Below are positions 1 to 11,056 of a stretch of DNA of 64,000 nt, piece by piece. The position numbers and the translations under genes were made by a program. Each line of letters begins with the position of its first letter. The stretch's first letter is position 1. The notes under the pieces are model-generated. The model was given only the letters and a program-made list of their open reading frames with translations, did not search any database and was not told the origin of the DNA. The stretch covers positions 1,426,001 through 1,490,000 of the forward strand of contig JADLZK010009224.1 in NCBI GenBank assembly GCA_015847255.1. Reading direction: 5' to 3'. The stretch is from Hyparrhenia diplandra. Its lineage: Eukaryota > Streptophyta > Magnoliopsida > Poales > Poaceae.

Positions 1-35
1 CTGGAAAAAAATTAAATCCAGGCAGAGGCAGCTAC

Positions 36-299
36 CTCTGTGTCGGGATGGTCAGATGAGGAGACCATTTCGTCGGTTTTTGTTCTGATTAGTTGCATAG
101 TCGGATGGTTAGGATGAACCTCGGCTGCATGCCTAAAAGCAGCTTCCACTTTCTGCACCTCACGCATGCTGGCACCAACACAGTCAATGGAAGTAACGGC
201 TTTCTGAAGACGTGGGTACAATTGCAATATGTTGATGAACCAAACATCAGGTACATCCTTCATCCTGAGCACACTGACATGTCCTTCTATGTGGTGCTT
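36..299 (-). pseudogene. NLR-A tail exon 5 (C-terminal cap module, 88 codons)
   Basis: This is an open 264-bp exon (88 codons, phase 0 at both ends). The acceptor CAG is at 302-300 and the donor GT at 35-34. It encodes a copy of the NLR C-terminal cap, with the core motifs SIDCVGAS, EVQKVEAAFRHAAEV and HPNHPTMQL. Unlike the other NLR-A modules it has a six-codon insert near its end (SSSDHP). The last module of NLR-B shares this insert. It is the most 3' module visible, and the gene may continue beyond the window edge. The splice sites are read from sequence and no transcript evidence is available. Confidence 0.6.
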
Positions 300-523
300 C
301 TGAGAATTGCAAGGAGCAGAATGCTGTATATATACAAGTCAGTAAGTAGTACCCACGAGCATATATAATGAAGAGAACGTATCTTTGTAAAGAACAACGG
401 TGAGAACATATATTTTCAATCATGTTGGTAAGTCAGACAGCTAGTGGTAACTCACTCAAACGGTCAAACTTATGAGTTCCGTTAACCGGAAAAAAAAATC
501 AATCCAGGCAGAGAGGCAGCTAC

Positions 524-769
524 CTTCACATCGCATATGTAATCGGTGTTTATTCTGATCATTTGCATAGTTGGATGGTTAGGATGAACCTCGGCTGCAT
601 GCCTAACGGCTGCTTCCACATTCTCCACCTCACACATACTGGCACCAGCACAGTCGATGGAAATAACGACTTTCTGAAGATGTCGGTACAACCTCAGGTA
701 GTTGAAGATAGCATCAAGTTCATCCTTCTTCGCCTCAAGCACAACTAAATGTGCTTCTATGTGGTGAGT
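524..769 (-). pseudogene. NLR-A tail exon 4 (cap module, 82 codons, open)
   Basis: This is a 246-bp exon with acceptor CAG at 772-770 and donor GT at 523-522. It is open and in phase 0, starting at THHIEAH and containing ISIDCAGASMCEVE and HPNHPTMQMIRINTD. It is homologous to the tail of the main LRR exon and to the neighbouring modules, which recur every 458-477 bp. The module could be spliced in without shifting the frame. Upstream modules are broken, so a full-length in-frame product is unlikely. Confidence 0.6.
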
Positions 770-990
770 CTGAGAATTGCAAGGAGCAAAATGCAATATA
801 CAAGTCAGTAAGTAGCACCCACGAACATATAATTAAGAGAACATATCTTTGCAAAAAAAAAAAAAAAAAATGGTGTGAACGTATTTTCAATCATCATGCC
901 CCTCCAGCTGGTGGTAAGTCACTCAAAAGGTCAAACCTAAGGGTTGCATTAAGTACAGGAAAAAGAAATAATCCAGGCAGAGGCAGCTAC

Positions 991-1232
991 CTCCGTATCA
1001 CACATGTAACTGGTGTTTATTCTGATCAGTTGCATAGTCGGATGGTTAGGATGAACCTCGGCTGCATGCCTAAAAGCAGCTTCCACTTTCTCCACCTCAC
1101 ATGTGCTGGCACCCATACAATGGAAACAACGGCTTTCTGAAGAAGTCGGTACGACCGCAGTCCGCTGATGAACCAAGCTTCAGGTTTATCCTTCAACTTG
1201 AGCACACCAAAATATGCTTCTATGTGGTGAGT
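991..1232 (-). pseudogene. NLR-A tail exon 3 (cap module, frameshifted)
   Basis: The acceptor CAG is at 1235-1233 and the donor GT at 990-989. The exon is 242 bp rather than 246 bp. Compared with its near-identical neighbour at 1449-1694 it lacks four bases next to the codons for SIDC (near 1117-1121), which shifts the frame. The surrounding spacer also matches that of the neighbour, so these two modules are the youngest duplicates in the array. Confidence 0.6.
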
Positions 1233-1448
1233 CTGAGAATTGCAAGGAGCAGAATGCAGTATATATAAAAGTTGGTAAGTAGTACCCACGAACATATAAT
1301 TAAGAGAACATATCTTTGCAAAAAAAAAAATGGTGTGAACGTATTTTCAATCATCATGCCCCTCCAGCTAGTGGTAAGTCACTCAAAAGGTCAAACCTAA
1401 GGGTTGCATTAAGTACAGGAAAGAAATAATCCAGGCAGAGGCAGCTAC

Positions 1449-1694
1449 CTCCGTATCACACATGTAACTGGTGTTTATTCTGATCAGTTGCATAGTCGGA
1501 TGGTTAGGATGAACCTCGGCTGCATGCCTAAAAGCAGCTTCCACTTTCTCCACCTCACATGTGCTGGCACCCGTACAATCGATGGAAACAACGGCTTTCT
1601 GAAGAAGTCGGTACGACCGCAGTCCGCTGATGAACCAAGCTTCAGGTTTATCCTTCAACTCGAGCACACCAAAATGTACTTCTATGTGGTGAGT
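1449..1694 (-). pseudogene. NLR-A tail exon 2 (cap module, 82 codons, open)
   Basis: This is a 246-bp phase-0 exon with acceptor CAG at 1697-1695 and donor GT at 1448-1447. The reading runs from THHIEVHFGVLELKDKPEAW to SYMCDTE. It contains the cap core VVSIDCTGASTCEVEKVE and HPNHPTMQLIRINT. The upstream intron is also open in this frame, which explains the longer continuous reading up to position 1823. Confidence 0.62.
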
Positions 1695-1925
1695 CTGAGA
1701 ATTGCAAGGAGCAGAATGCAGTATATATAAAAGTTGGTAAGTAGTACCCACGAACATATAATTAAGAGAACGTATCTTTGCAAAACAAATAAAAAATAGC
1801 GGTGAGAACATATCTTCAATCATGTTGGTAAGTCAGACAGCCGGTGGTAAGTCACTAAAACGTTCAAACCTATGGGTTCCATCAACTAATGGAAAAAAAT
1901 TCAACCTCGGCAGAGAGGCAGCTAC

Positions 1926-2158
1926 CTCCGTATCATGCATGTAATCGGTGTTTATTCTCATCAGTTCTATAGTCGGATGGTTACGATGAACCTCAGCTGT
2001 TCCACTTTCTCCACCTCACACAGGGTGGCACCCACACAATCGATGGAAATAAGGGCTTTCTGAAGTTGTCGGTATATCCGCAGTTCGCTGATGAAGAGAG
2101 CATCGGGTTCATCCTTGCACTTAAGCACATCGAAATGTAGTTCAACTTCGTGCTGAAG
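1926..2158 (-). pseudogene. NLR-A tail exon 1 (cap module with 13-bp deletion)
   Basis: This is the first module after the main LRR exon, with acceptor CAG at 2161-2159 and donor GT at 1925-1924. It is 233 bp long, 13 bp shorter than the 246-bp standard. The missing bases fall between the codons for EVEKVE and the HPNHPT motif. The frame is therefore lost here, and the modules downstream of it would not be translated in frame. Confidence 0.6.
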
Positions 2159-2293
2159 CTGAGAATTGCAAGGAGCAGAATGCAATACATAGGTTAGTAT
2201 ATAGTACACACAGACATATCTGAGTGGTAGCAATAGATAACAATTAAAGGTATTTTTGAACAGGCTATAAAAAAAACAGAGATACCGCCTCAC
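2159..2293 (-). other. NLR-A tail intron 1, stop-free and divisible by three
   Basis: This 135-bp intron has donor GTGAGG, acceptor TTCTCAG and 45 codons without a stop in the frame of the flanking exons. If retained it would add a hydrophobic, aromatic-rich segment (YLCFFYSLF, then CYLLLPLRYVCVYYILTY) that resembles a membrane span. The equivalent intron of NLR-B has a stop after RRYLCFL. Confidence 0.5.
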
Positions 2294-3130
2294 CAGTTCC
2301 TCCTGGTCTTCGTTTGATAAGATATTTTCTTGTCGTACTCGACCCATTTCTATGCTTAGACGGTTGGGATGATTTTCCATGGCACGCGTGACAGTAGCCT
2401 CCACCTCCTGCACTTCTACGGCAGTAGCACCCGAGCAGTCGACTTTGACGTAGACTCTCTCAAGTGCAAGGAGGTTATCCAGGCCCAAGCCAAGACCTTC
2501 AATTACTTCCTTTGTTGGGAACTGCTCCAACTGCACACCATTTTGTTCCCAACATGAATGCCCTGCATAAACTCGAAACATCAGCTCTTCAAGCCTTGGC
2601 ATGGCGCCCATATGACACTTGAGCACTGTGCCCACAATGCAGAACCTCAGATTCTTGAAGCCATCTGTACCAACTGTGTACCCTGGAGGCCAGCTGGAAC
2701 TGGCTAGCTCGAGGTACCGCAGCTCTGACATTCTTGCTAGGTTATCTAGGTCCTGTACTTCAACAACGTACATGTACAGGTATAAGGTGTGGAGGCGTGG
2801 CAGGCAGGAGCGATTGGTCCACCTAGGCAGCCGTAAGAAACAGATGCCTACTATAAGCAGGTGCTGGAGCTGCATAGGTGGCTTCCAATCTCCCCACACA
2901 GGGGCTCCCTGTTGTGATCCTATAGAAGAAAGCATTAGTTCTCGGAGTTCCCCCAGATTGCAAAGAGACTGCACCAATGTTTTTTGCAAGCTTTCATCTT
3001 GTTCCTCTAAAAACTTGATCCTGACCACCCTCAGCCTCGTCAGCTTCCCAAGTGCTACCACCAGGTCCTCATTGGCATTCCGACCAACTACGCTCTTTAG
3101 TTCTAGGTACTCAAGGGATGTTAGGTTCCC
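2294..3130 (-). pseudogene. NLR-A main exon, 3' part (LRR region and native cap)
   Basis: This is the 3' part of the NLR-A LRR exon, cut off from its 5' part by the CACTA element that begins at 3,134. Leucine-rich repeats are visible (GNLTSLEYLELKSV, LGKLTRLRVVRIKFLEE, LARMSELRYLELASSSWP). They are followed by the native cap (VYVKVDCSGATAVEVQEVE, NHPNRLSIEM). The exon ends at the phase-0 donor CTG|GTGAGG (GT at 2293-2292). The matching part of NLR-B is colinear and about the same length. After removal of the transposon and one target duplication, the codons on either side join in frame. LRR domains of this family usually bind ligand or hold the NB-ARC switch off. This copy cannot make a full protein. 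Confidence 0.8.
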
Positions 3131-3133
3131 CAT
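3131..3133. repeat. Target-site duplication CAT, CACTA-1 left
   Basis: The CAT immediately left of CACTA-1 is repeated at 11,057-11,059. A 3-bp duplication is the rule for CACTA (En/Spm) transposons. On the gene strand it reads ATG, a Met codon of NLR-A. Confidence 0.9.
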
Positions 3134-5029
3134 CACTACTACAGAATTGTCCATCATCTGCGGGCTCCAACCCCCTTCACCTTAGAAAACTGAACCGGCA
3201 GAACCATAGCGTACTGATGTGGGGTTTGAAACACTACGGGTCAAAACACCGGCGGTGATGCGAGGAGAGACCGCCGGTTTGATATCGAACCGGCAGCGCC
3301 GTCACGTAACACTTGTCGGGTGTTCCACGACCCGGCGGCATTTTTGATCCAAGCAATGCAGGTTCGAAGTCACCGGCAGAGTTGATATTGGGAGCACCGG
3401 CCGGGCTTTAACGAACAACGTAGGCGTGGGGATAACACTATCGGGTTAGACCGAGCCCGGCCGGTGTATCAAAGAGCTAACAATGGCGGCTTACTTTGAA
3501 CCCCCGCTGAACTTTTACGTGAACAACGCCGGCTGATCTCAACCCGACAGCGTTATTAGAGTGGAGACTATCGGTTGGTAAATGCGGCCGACAGTGATGT
3601 TTCGCCGTCTATGACGGTTAGTAATTCAAACCGATAGTGTTTGGTATAGTTACACTCTTGGTTTGTTGCTCATTCACCGTCGGGCCCGTGCCACCCGGCG
3701 TTTTTGTTTTTAATTTTTGAATTTATTCGTGGAATTCAGCTCTTTTTAAATCCAAAAAATCATCATACATTAATATCGTCAAAACATTACAGATTTAATG
3801 GTTACATACAACAAAATCCACCTAATGTTCTAGAAACTAAGCCTACATGAACTTCTAAAATAAAAAGACCAATGACCATAGAGTCATACACATAAATAAA
3901 AGCATGACATCTTTCCAAAACCAATTAAGCAACAATTCTCGTAATCTTCATAAGTATGTGGGGTGGCTTCTCTTCAATCTCGAGAGCGGCTAGTTTGCAC
4001 CATTGTAGGCGACGGCGGCTTCACCTTCGATTGTTGTATTTTTCAGTAACAATTATTAGCGTAGCCTTGGACTTGAGCATATCAATCTTCCCGGGTTAGA
4101 TAGATCCCCAAAGACGCGACCAACAAACACTACGCATTACCACGCCATGCTTGCCTATACATGTCACCAAAATAGGATGATATTGCTCGTTATTCATAAA
4201 AGTTATGCAAAGAAGTTACGGACATATATTTAAAATATCCAAACTGGATTTGAACAACACTAACTCATGAATTTCAATCACAATTCGAAAGCACAGGTTG
4301 CATTGGACCGGAGACGGGCATTTCAACGAACACCTCAAGGGCGTGACCGACGCACTCACCAAGCTTTCATGCGCCCTCGTGCGCTCCTATCTTGTCTTGG
4401 AGGATTTGAGGAGGACAAGGTCGCGGACGGTGCGGGGTCGGGCGGTGAAGAGGAAGACGGGCGTGTGAGGTCGTGAGCGGCAGAGAGGTGTGGCGGTCCT
4501 CCTCCGTCGGCGTGGAGGAAGACCAAGCGGCGACGCGAGGCTAGGACGGCGAATTAGTTCTCATTCTCATAGGTAAAAACTTCGTACACCTAAAGGGATA
4601 ATTAGTTCTCACCGTGGAAGGGGCCGGCGGGCGAGAGGATGCGCGGCGTTGGGGACGCCGGAGTGGAGGAGGCGCGGCGTGGGAGAACGCCATCAAGCCT
4701 CGATTCCGCCGAGCGGAATGACCGGGATGCTTGTGAACGGACGCCGGCGGGCGAGGGGGACGACGAACGGCGACGTTGGAGTTGGTGGTGCGCTCCGTCG
4801 GCGAATCGGGTGCTCTTCGGCGCCGGTGGGGAACGAGAATGGCGCGGTGTTCAAATGGCTTGCCAAAATTTCGCCCGAGCCACTCACCTATATATATAGG
4901 CAAGGCTGGTTTGGGCGCGGTGGGGGAACGAAATGGCAGGAGGTTCAGATAGATTTGGAAAATTTCACACCAATCCTATTCGTTGCTCGGTTATTACACA
5001 TAAACCGGGCAAAGTGAAATAGAAATGCC

Positions 5030-6510
5030 GCCACTTCATGGATGATCATGTACCTTTGTGAAGGATGTGTAATCCTCCTTGGTGGAAATAGCTTGAATTT
5101 TTTTTCCCAGCCATGTACACCCAAAATATGACCCCAAACAAGTTCTTAGGTTTTTTCGATGAATATTTAAGTACTATGATTTTCTTCTAGCTAAACCTGG
5201 CGACAAGAAGGCTAATTAAACCATGGAAACACAAGAATTTTTCTTGGACCTCCACGGTGATTTGCCTCCTAGGGCACATCAGACCACGTGGAAAAGTCTA
5301 GCAAACATTAAGGCTCTTTTAGGTGGGTACGCTCAGTTCAAACTATAATTACAAGGTGGCGTCGCGCGAGAAATTCAAATAAAGCTGAAAAAAAGTACCA
5401 AACCAACTCCGAAAAATCTCAAACTTCGTGGGTGCTTCCCAATTTGCATGTGAAAGGCTTAGAAAAAGTTTGAAACCACTACAACACCGGCAAACATATG
5501 AACCACATGGAGCACAAGAACTACAATCAGTATAGTCCATGTTCGATGGTAGGGATCATGTGCCTCGTGAAGGATGTGTAATCCTCCTTGGTGGAAATGG
5601 CTTGAATTTTTTTTCCCAGCCATGTACACCCAAAATATGACCCCACACAAATTCTTAGATTTTTTCGATAAATATTTTAATTACTATGATTTTCTTCTAG
5701 CTAAACCGGCAACATGAAGGCTAATTAAACCATGGAAACTCAAGAATTTTTCTTGGACCTCCACGGTGATTTGCCTCCTAGGGCACATGAGACCCTGTGG
5801 AAAAGTCTAGCAAAGATTCGCTCTTTTTCGTGGGTACTTTCGGGTTCAAACTATAATTATAAGGTGGCGTCTTGAGAAATTCAAATAAAACTGGGAAAAG
5901 TACCAAACCAACTCCGAAAAATCTCAAACTTCGTGGGTGCTTCCCAATTTGCATGTGAAAGGCTCAGAAAAAGTTTGAGACCACTACAACACCGGCAAAC
6001 ATATGAACCACATGGAGCACAAGAACTACACTGTATAGTCCATGTTCGATGGTAGGGATCATGTGCCTCTGTGAAGGATGTGTAATCCTCCTTGGTCGAA
6101 ATGGCTTGAATTTTTTTTCCCAGCCATGTACACCCAAAATATGACCCCACACAAGTTCTTAGGTTTTTCTGATAAATATTTTAATTACTATGATTTTCTT
6201 CTAGCTAAAAGGCGACAAGAAGGCTAATTAAACCATGGAAACACAAGAATTTTTCTTGGACCTCCACGGTGATTTGCCTCCTAGGGCACATGAGACCCCG
6301 TGGAAAAGTCTAGCAAAGCATTCCGGCTCTTTTTCGTGGGTACGCTCGGTTCAAACTATAATTACAAGGTGGCGTCGCAGAAATTCAAATAAACCTGAAA
6401 AAGTACCAAACCAACTCCTCGAAAAATCTCAAACTTTCGTGGGTGCTTCCCAATTTGCATGTGAAAGGCTCAGAAAAAGTTTGAGACCACATGGGCCACA
6501 AGAACATTAC
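5030..6510. repeat. Three tandem ~505-bp units inside CACTA-1
   Basis: A block starting with AAGGATGTGTAATCCTCC recurs at 5,061, 5,570 and 6,074 (spacing 509 and 504 bp). Each copy carries the same series of sub-blocks, for example GACCTCCACGGTGATTTGCC and AACCACATGG. Copies differ by small indels, and the third is truncated near 6,510. No conserved ORF runs through them. Confidence 0.85.
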
Positions 6511-6565
6511 AAATTAATTAGGAAGTAACCATACAACCTTACAAATAATTAACATAGTAAACACA

Positions 6566-6772
6566 CTAATCATCATCATCGCCGTCGGGATCATTATTGG
6601 GTCCAGCTTGTGATCCATGCACACGAATGTAGGATTGTAGAAATATCGGGTAATTGATGTCACGGATTAAGTATCCGCTTGAGTCGATGAAGGTCAATGC
6701 CCTTATGATTGCACTCTCTCCCCTCGCAAGGACGTAAAAATCTTTGGACCATAGATATAACCTCTTGAACAA
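6566..6772 (-). pseudogene. Short ORF of unknown origin in CACTA-1
   Basis: This is an open stretch of 68 codons that reads like a true protein end (WSKDFYVLARGES, GYLIRDINYPIFLQSY, acidic tail). Further upstream the frame is broken. It may be the C-terminal remnant of an element-encoded or captured protein. I do not recognise the family. Confidence 0.3.
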
Positions 6773-7879
6773 CCGGTGCCTAAGTTAGTAAACCTTATGC
6801 AAAGATTGTCGCCCTTCCGTAGTTTGTTTGGCTAAGGTGTGCACGAAGTCCCAATCGTATTCGAAGTCGGTTCAGAGCTTGGTCGAGAACGGCCGCCAAG
6901 CCACATGCGGCATAAGTAAGATCGTGGGAGCAGAACCGCAAGTGGGAGAATCAAAATGAATGAGGATGATGTGAATCTATCTAATATGCATTGCCAAAAT
7001 GATGAATTTAATTTATTTCCACATCATCATGGTTGTAACTCCCAACATATTCGCTATATTGCCATGGGGGGATATTATCGCCAGACAAGGCAAATATCTT
7101 GAAGCGAGAAATCGGGCACAATGTAACAAACACGTCGAAGAGAATCTAAGCACAAGGAAACGGCATGGTACTCGGCGTTTTGCACGGTCGTTCTCTCGTT
7201 TCCCCCTCCTCGTGGATTAGGTGGCTGTTGTGTCCCGGAATCCTCGAAGGGATGTAAAACTTATTTCACACGTATATAGTTGATGACCGGTGACGATGCT
7301 CTAGATGTCATGGTCTCCACAAAACCAGAGATAGAGAACCGCCTAAGTCTTTGTTTCTAGCCATTGTATTGGGGATAAAGTCGTGAAACATACAAATGCA
7401 ACAAAATGACGTTAAGTTAAACTAATTGTCCATGTATTTGTTATAGTAAAATAAGAAATAAAAAATGTTAGAAAAAATTACATACGATGGTCTGGATAAG
7501 GGAATGGCCTTGTGTCCACACCGTGGGCTTAATGGCTCATCGCCCGGCGTGGAAACCCTGGTTCTTGTGGTGGCGGCAAAGGGGGAGGACCGCTACCACC
7601 GAAAGCGATAAAAAGAAAAAAAGGACAAAGCTCATAAATATATATAGTATATATATATATATATTGTTTATATGCATATTTATATAGGAATTCTAGACAA
7701 GAAAAACATATCCTTACCAATGTAATATCCTCGGAGCCATGAACAAATCTCCTAGAAAGAGAGCGAGAGTGAAAGAGCCGAGTGGATTTTGTGCAGAGTG
7801 ACCGGAGCTCGTGGGTGCGTGCTTGGGTATGTGTGTGGATGCGGTAGGCGCATTGATTTATAGCAGATTGATCGGTGCG

Positions 7880-8010
7880 AGGTACATCTTCGCCCGGTAT
7901 TAAGATATACCCGGTAGTGATAACAACATGACTACCGGTTATTTGAATGGAGCCGGCAAGTGAATACAATATCACTACCGGTTGTTTGTATGTATCCGGC
8001 AGTGAATTCA
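7880..8010. promoter_or_regulatory. Internal cluster of CACTA-1 subterminal motif
   Basis: Several copies of ACCGG(T/C)AGTGA-type words and their complements sit 3-5 kb from either end (for example near 7,908-7,920, 7,932-7,940, 7,970-7,983 and 7,995-8,003). They match the motif that fills the terminal regions. They could be transposase-binding or promoter sites, or the scar of an older nested element. Confidence 0.4.
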
Positions 8011-9289
8011 CGGTGTTGTCACTTCACTTTCGCTTTGCATGCATGCATTGTTGCAATCTTCCGCCGCATACTATGTACGAGTAGATGCTTCACGCAAAAT
8101 TTGGGGTTTTGGTTATCTGCTCGAAGGGGATATGGATGTGAATAAAATTCATTATCCGTTCTTTGTTTTTGTTACATATATAACTTTATTTCATTCACAT
8201 TAGATTTGGATATATACATTTGAATTTTCCTCACAACATGCAAAGCATATTTCATTGACGCAACCGTCTTTATTGCAACCGAGTCTTTATTACGTTCGAT
8301 GAAGGGTAAAAAATGGAAACTCAAAGGTATTGAAGAGACAATCAAGATTCATATATCAAATAGAAATACAAATGATAAGAAATTTGATTGCATATATTTT
8401 CATAACAAAGACATTACATTACATATATTTCCATAGCAAAGACCTTACATAGAACTAAATATATGGTAACAAAGACCAATTCCTGAGATAGGTCAATGCT
8501 ACAATCAAAGTGTACAAACACATTAAAATTTAACCACCTCAGTAAGTCTCTTGTAGCATCTCCTCGGATCAAAGAAGTGGCGAGGCCGCTACGTGCACTC
8601 ATTGAGGAGGTTGGAGGATGAGATTCAGGGAGCTTCATCTTCAGCCCAAACTTGACCATTGGACCGAGGATGAAATCACGGTAACTAGGTCCAATGGTCA
8701 TTGTTTTTCCATGGATGCACCATATGATTCGAGATACTATATGCCCATGTGCAGGATATTGGTGAACACTAGCACCCCAAAGCACAAGGACTCCGGACTC
8801 TTAATATGAGTCGAGTTCGACCTTGAATCATGGCACCCACGTAAGCCGCATGCCGGTGTCTCTCCTTCATCAAGAAGACTCTTCTAGCACCTTTTTACGT
8901 AAACTATTTTCTTGGACTAGGCATATTCGTATGTGGAGGGCTTTCTTCCAAAGAAAGGCCATATGTATGTGGAACTGGAAAATACTGCTAGCAAAGAAGA
9001 TCGAGGACGAAGAACAAGGAAAATAAGGAGAAAAAGATTTCCTAGATCCAAAACCCATGACACTAAATTCAAATCTAAGCCCTCTGTATTTTGAGGAGAG
9101 GGTTAGGAACTACCGGACGAACCAAGAATGCAAGAACAAGAGAGGAGAAAACGGGTGCAAAACACAGCGTCCCCTTGCCGCTTAAATAGACGAGATGGCT
9201 TGGTTGAGTCGACCGCCGTTGTAATCGGAGGGCGGGCAAAGAAGGCGCCAAAGATTGGTGCAATGGTCAGCCAAGTCGAGTTGAGAACT

Positions 9290-9580
9290 GCGGCGGCCGT
9301 TGAATTTATCGAAATCACCGCCGGGTCTAAGTTTTCACCCGCAAAGTGATGTGGAATACCACCGCGTAAAGATCCGCGACCGGCGGTGATCTACACATCA
9401 CCGCGGGTGTGAAACTACACCGCAGCGGATGTACACATCACTGCCGGGTGTGAAACTACACCCGGCAGTGTTTTAACTGACATTGATTTAACCCGTCGAC
9501 GCTGCAGCTGGTGCCACAGGCTTTTCTCATCGATTCCAGAGACACTGTCGGTTTCCTAACCGGCAGTGAATGCTACTGGC
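9290..9580. promoter_or_regulatory. Second internal cluster of CACTA-1 subterminal motif
   Basis: Repeated words of the type CACCGCCGG, CACTGCCGGGTGTG and ACCCGGCAGTG alternate in both orientations, as in the ends of the element. The same interpretations apply as for the cluster at 7,880-8,010. Confidence 0.45.
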
Positions 9581-9946
9581 AACGCGGTTCTCCAAGCGAG
9601 CGGCATGCATGCAACACAGGCCACTGTGAACACGCTAAGTGAACGTGACAGCTACAGTATTGTGGTAAAAAAAGAAAAAAACAGTGATGGCTATCCGTTG
9701 GGCGGTACAAAGTTTGATTCTTTAAATAGCCCGGCGGTGTTGTGGGCGTGCTACGGCTTGTTGAGTGTGTCATTTTCGTGCTCCGGCCCGCCAGAAGTCT
9801 CTCTCTCCCTCCCTCCCTCCCGCTCCCTCACCCGTCGGCATCGAAGGTATGCGTGTGGTTGATCTTGTAGCAATGGTAAACAGATGTGAAGCATGCATTC
9901 CTTGTTTCGAAATAACAATGCTAAACTCGATCATCGTTCTTGAAAA

Positions 9947-10636
9947 ATGGTCAAAAAAGCGGCTTGTTGGGGATTGAACCGGGGATTTCGGGATTGGGTG
10001 TTGGGAAACGCCGTGCCAGCCCAAGGAAGCGGCCATTGGAACGCGCAGAACGCCAGAGTGGCCGGTCGGCCTTTCGTGGGGGAGACGGGCCGATCGCGAC
10101 GGCCATTGGATGAGCCGGTCGTCGGCGCCGTTGATCGTTTTCATGGGCGCGTCTTGGGAATGACAATGGACTGCATGCATTCCATGGCTTGCTACTATAT
10201 AACAACGCTCCTCGATTTGGTACCATCTCCATCGCTAATTAGCCTCTCTCTTTCCATAAACCCCAGGCAGCTAGCTTCTTCTTCATCGACGAGATGGCCG
10301 GCGTCTACACCAACGAGGAACTTGTCTTCACCGTGGGGGCGCCTCCACGACGCCCTCCGGAAGCTCACCGGCCCGGCCGAAGAAGTCGGGCCCGCCAACG
10401 GTGGGTTGGCCGTTGGTGGAGAAGGCGAACTTCTACGCCTTCAAGGTCGGGCCATGGCCGACATCCTCGCTAGGGGATACCGGGCCGGGCGGAGTTCCGT
10501 GCAGCCGCCGGCGGGAACGCTGCCGGGCGGCGAGGACGCAGGCCGGCAGCGGCGACGAGGCCTGGGCGGCCGACGGCGGAGGCGATGGCGCCGCCGCTTT
10601 TTTTTTTTTTTTCGTTTTGTAAAATATATTATCTAG
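9947..10636 (+). pseudogene. GC-rich possible captured gene fragment in CACTA-1
   Basis: This GC-rich stretch differs from the AT-rich DNA around it and looks like the 5' end of a plant gene: a TATA-like CTATATAAC at 10,195-10,203, a pyrimidine-rich leader and an ATG at 10,294 opening MAGVYTNEELVF. A neighbouring frame continues GRLHDALRKLTGP, so one frameshift is likely. It ends at a T-run near 10,600. CACTA elements often carry such host fragments. The donor gene is not recognised. Confidence 0.35.
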
Positions 10637-11056
10637 TAATATATAATTATCTAGTAATATATAATGACTCTAAAGTCATTTTTAATTCATCTCCGTTCGT
10701 TTCTATCATTTGTTTTACTTGTTCCTTCTTCATTCAACCCTCGCTGAGCTATCGGTTCCTTTTGCTTCCCCTCCCAAATCGCTATCGGTTCTAATTCAAC
10801 CCGGCTGTGTCAATCTTCAAATCGCTCGGTTCTAATTCAAACCCGCTGAAAGTGATTCAGGTCCATCAAGACCATTGGGGAACGATTCAACCCGGTGGTG
10901 ATCTAAGTCTTCACCGCCGAATTGGTCGAATCCGTGGAGTTTTCGAAGTTTCAGCGCCTGAACGGTTCATCACCGCCGGGCGAGGATCAACACCGCCGGT
11001 GGATTAAATTCCGCGCAGTGATGCCGGGCGTAGTGATGAACGAATCTGTAGTAGTG

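Larger units (their letters stand above)
3134..11056. mobile_element. CACTA-1, 7.9-kb CACTA (En/Spm) transposon inside NLR-A
   Basis: The ends are inverted: CACTACTACAGAATTG at 3,134 and, on the other strand, CACTACTACAGATTCG at 11,056. Both are flanked by the 3-bp duplication CAT. Subterminal regions (about 3,200-3,700 and 10,740-11,050) are full of short repeats around CCGGCAGTG, CACCGCCGG and their complements, typical of transposase-binding subtermini. I found no TNP2-like transposase, so it is probably non-autonomous or strongly decayed. The interior holds a 505-bp tandem repeat, GC-rich possible captured gene pieces (4,270-5,000; 9,950-10,620), two internal clusters of the subterminal motif (7,880-8,010; 9,290-9,580) and only short ORFs. 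Stretches 3,720-4,260, 6,520-7,880 and 8,010-9,290 contain nothing I can name. Confidence 0.92.

Noticed and set aside
1..1823. Several minus-strand ORFs of 60-150 codons as separate small genes
   Set aside because: They are the repeated tail exons of NLR-A with open intron sequence attached. Each shows the same cap motif.
4541..5017. ORFs of 120 codons on both strands in CACTA-1
   Set aside because: They overlap in GC-rich sequence, with low complexity and no domain. They are probably element leader or captured non-coding sequence.
9950..9995. tRNA-like T-arm text (GGGGATTGAACC)
   Set aside because: No acceptor stem, D-arm or anticodon arm could be paired around it.
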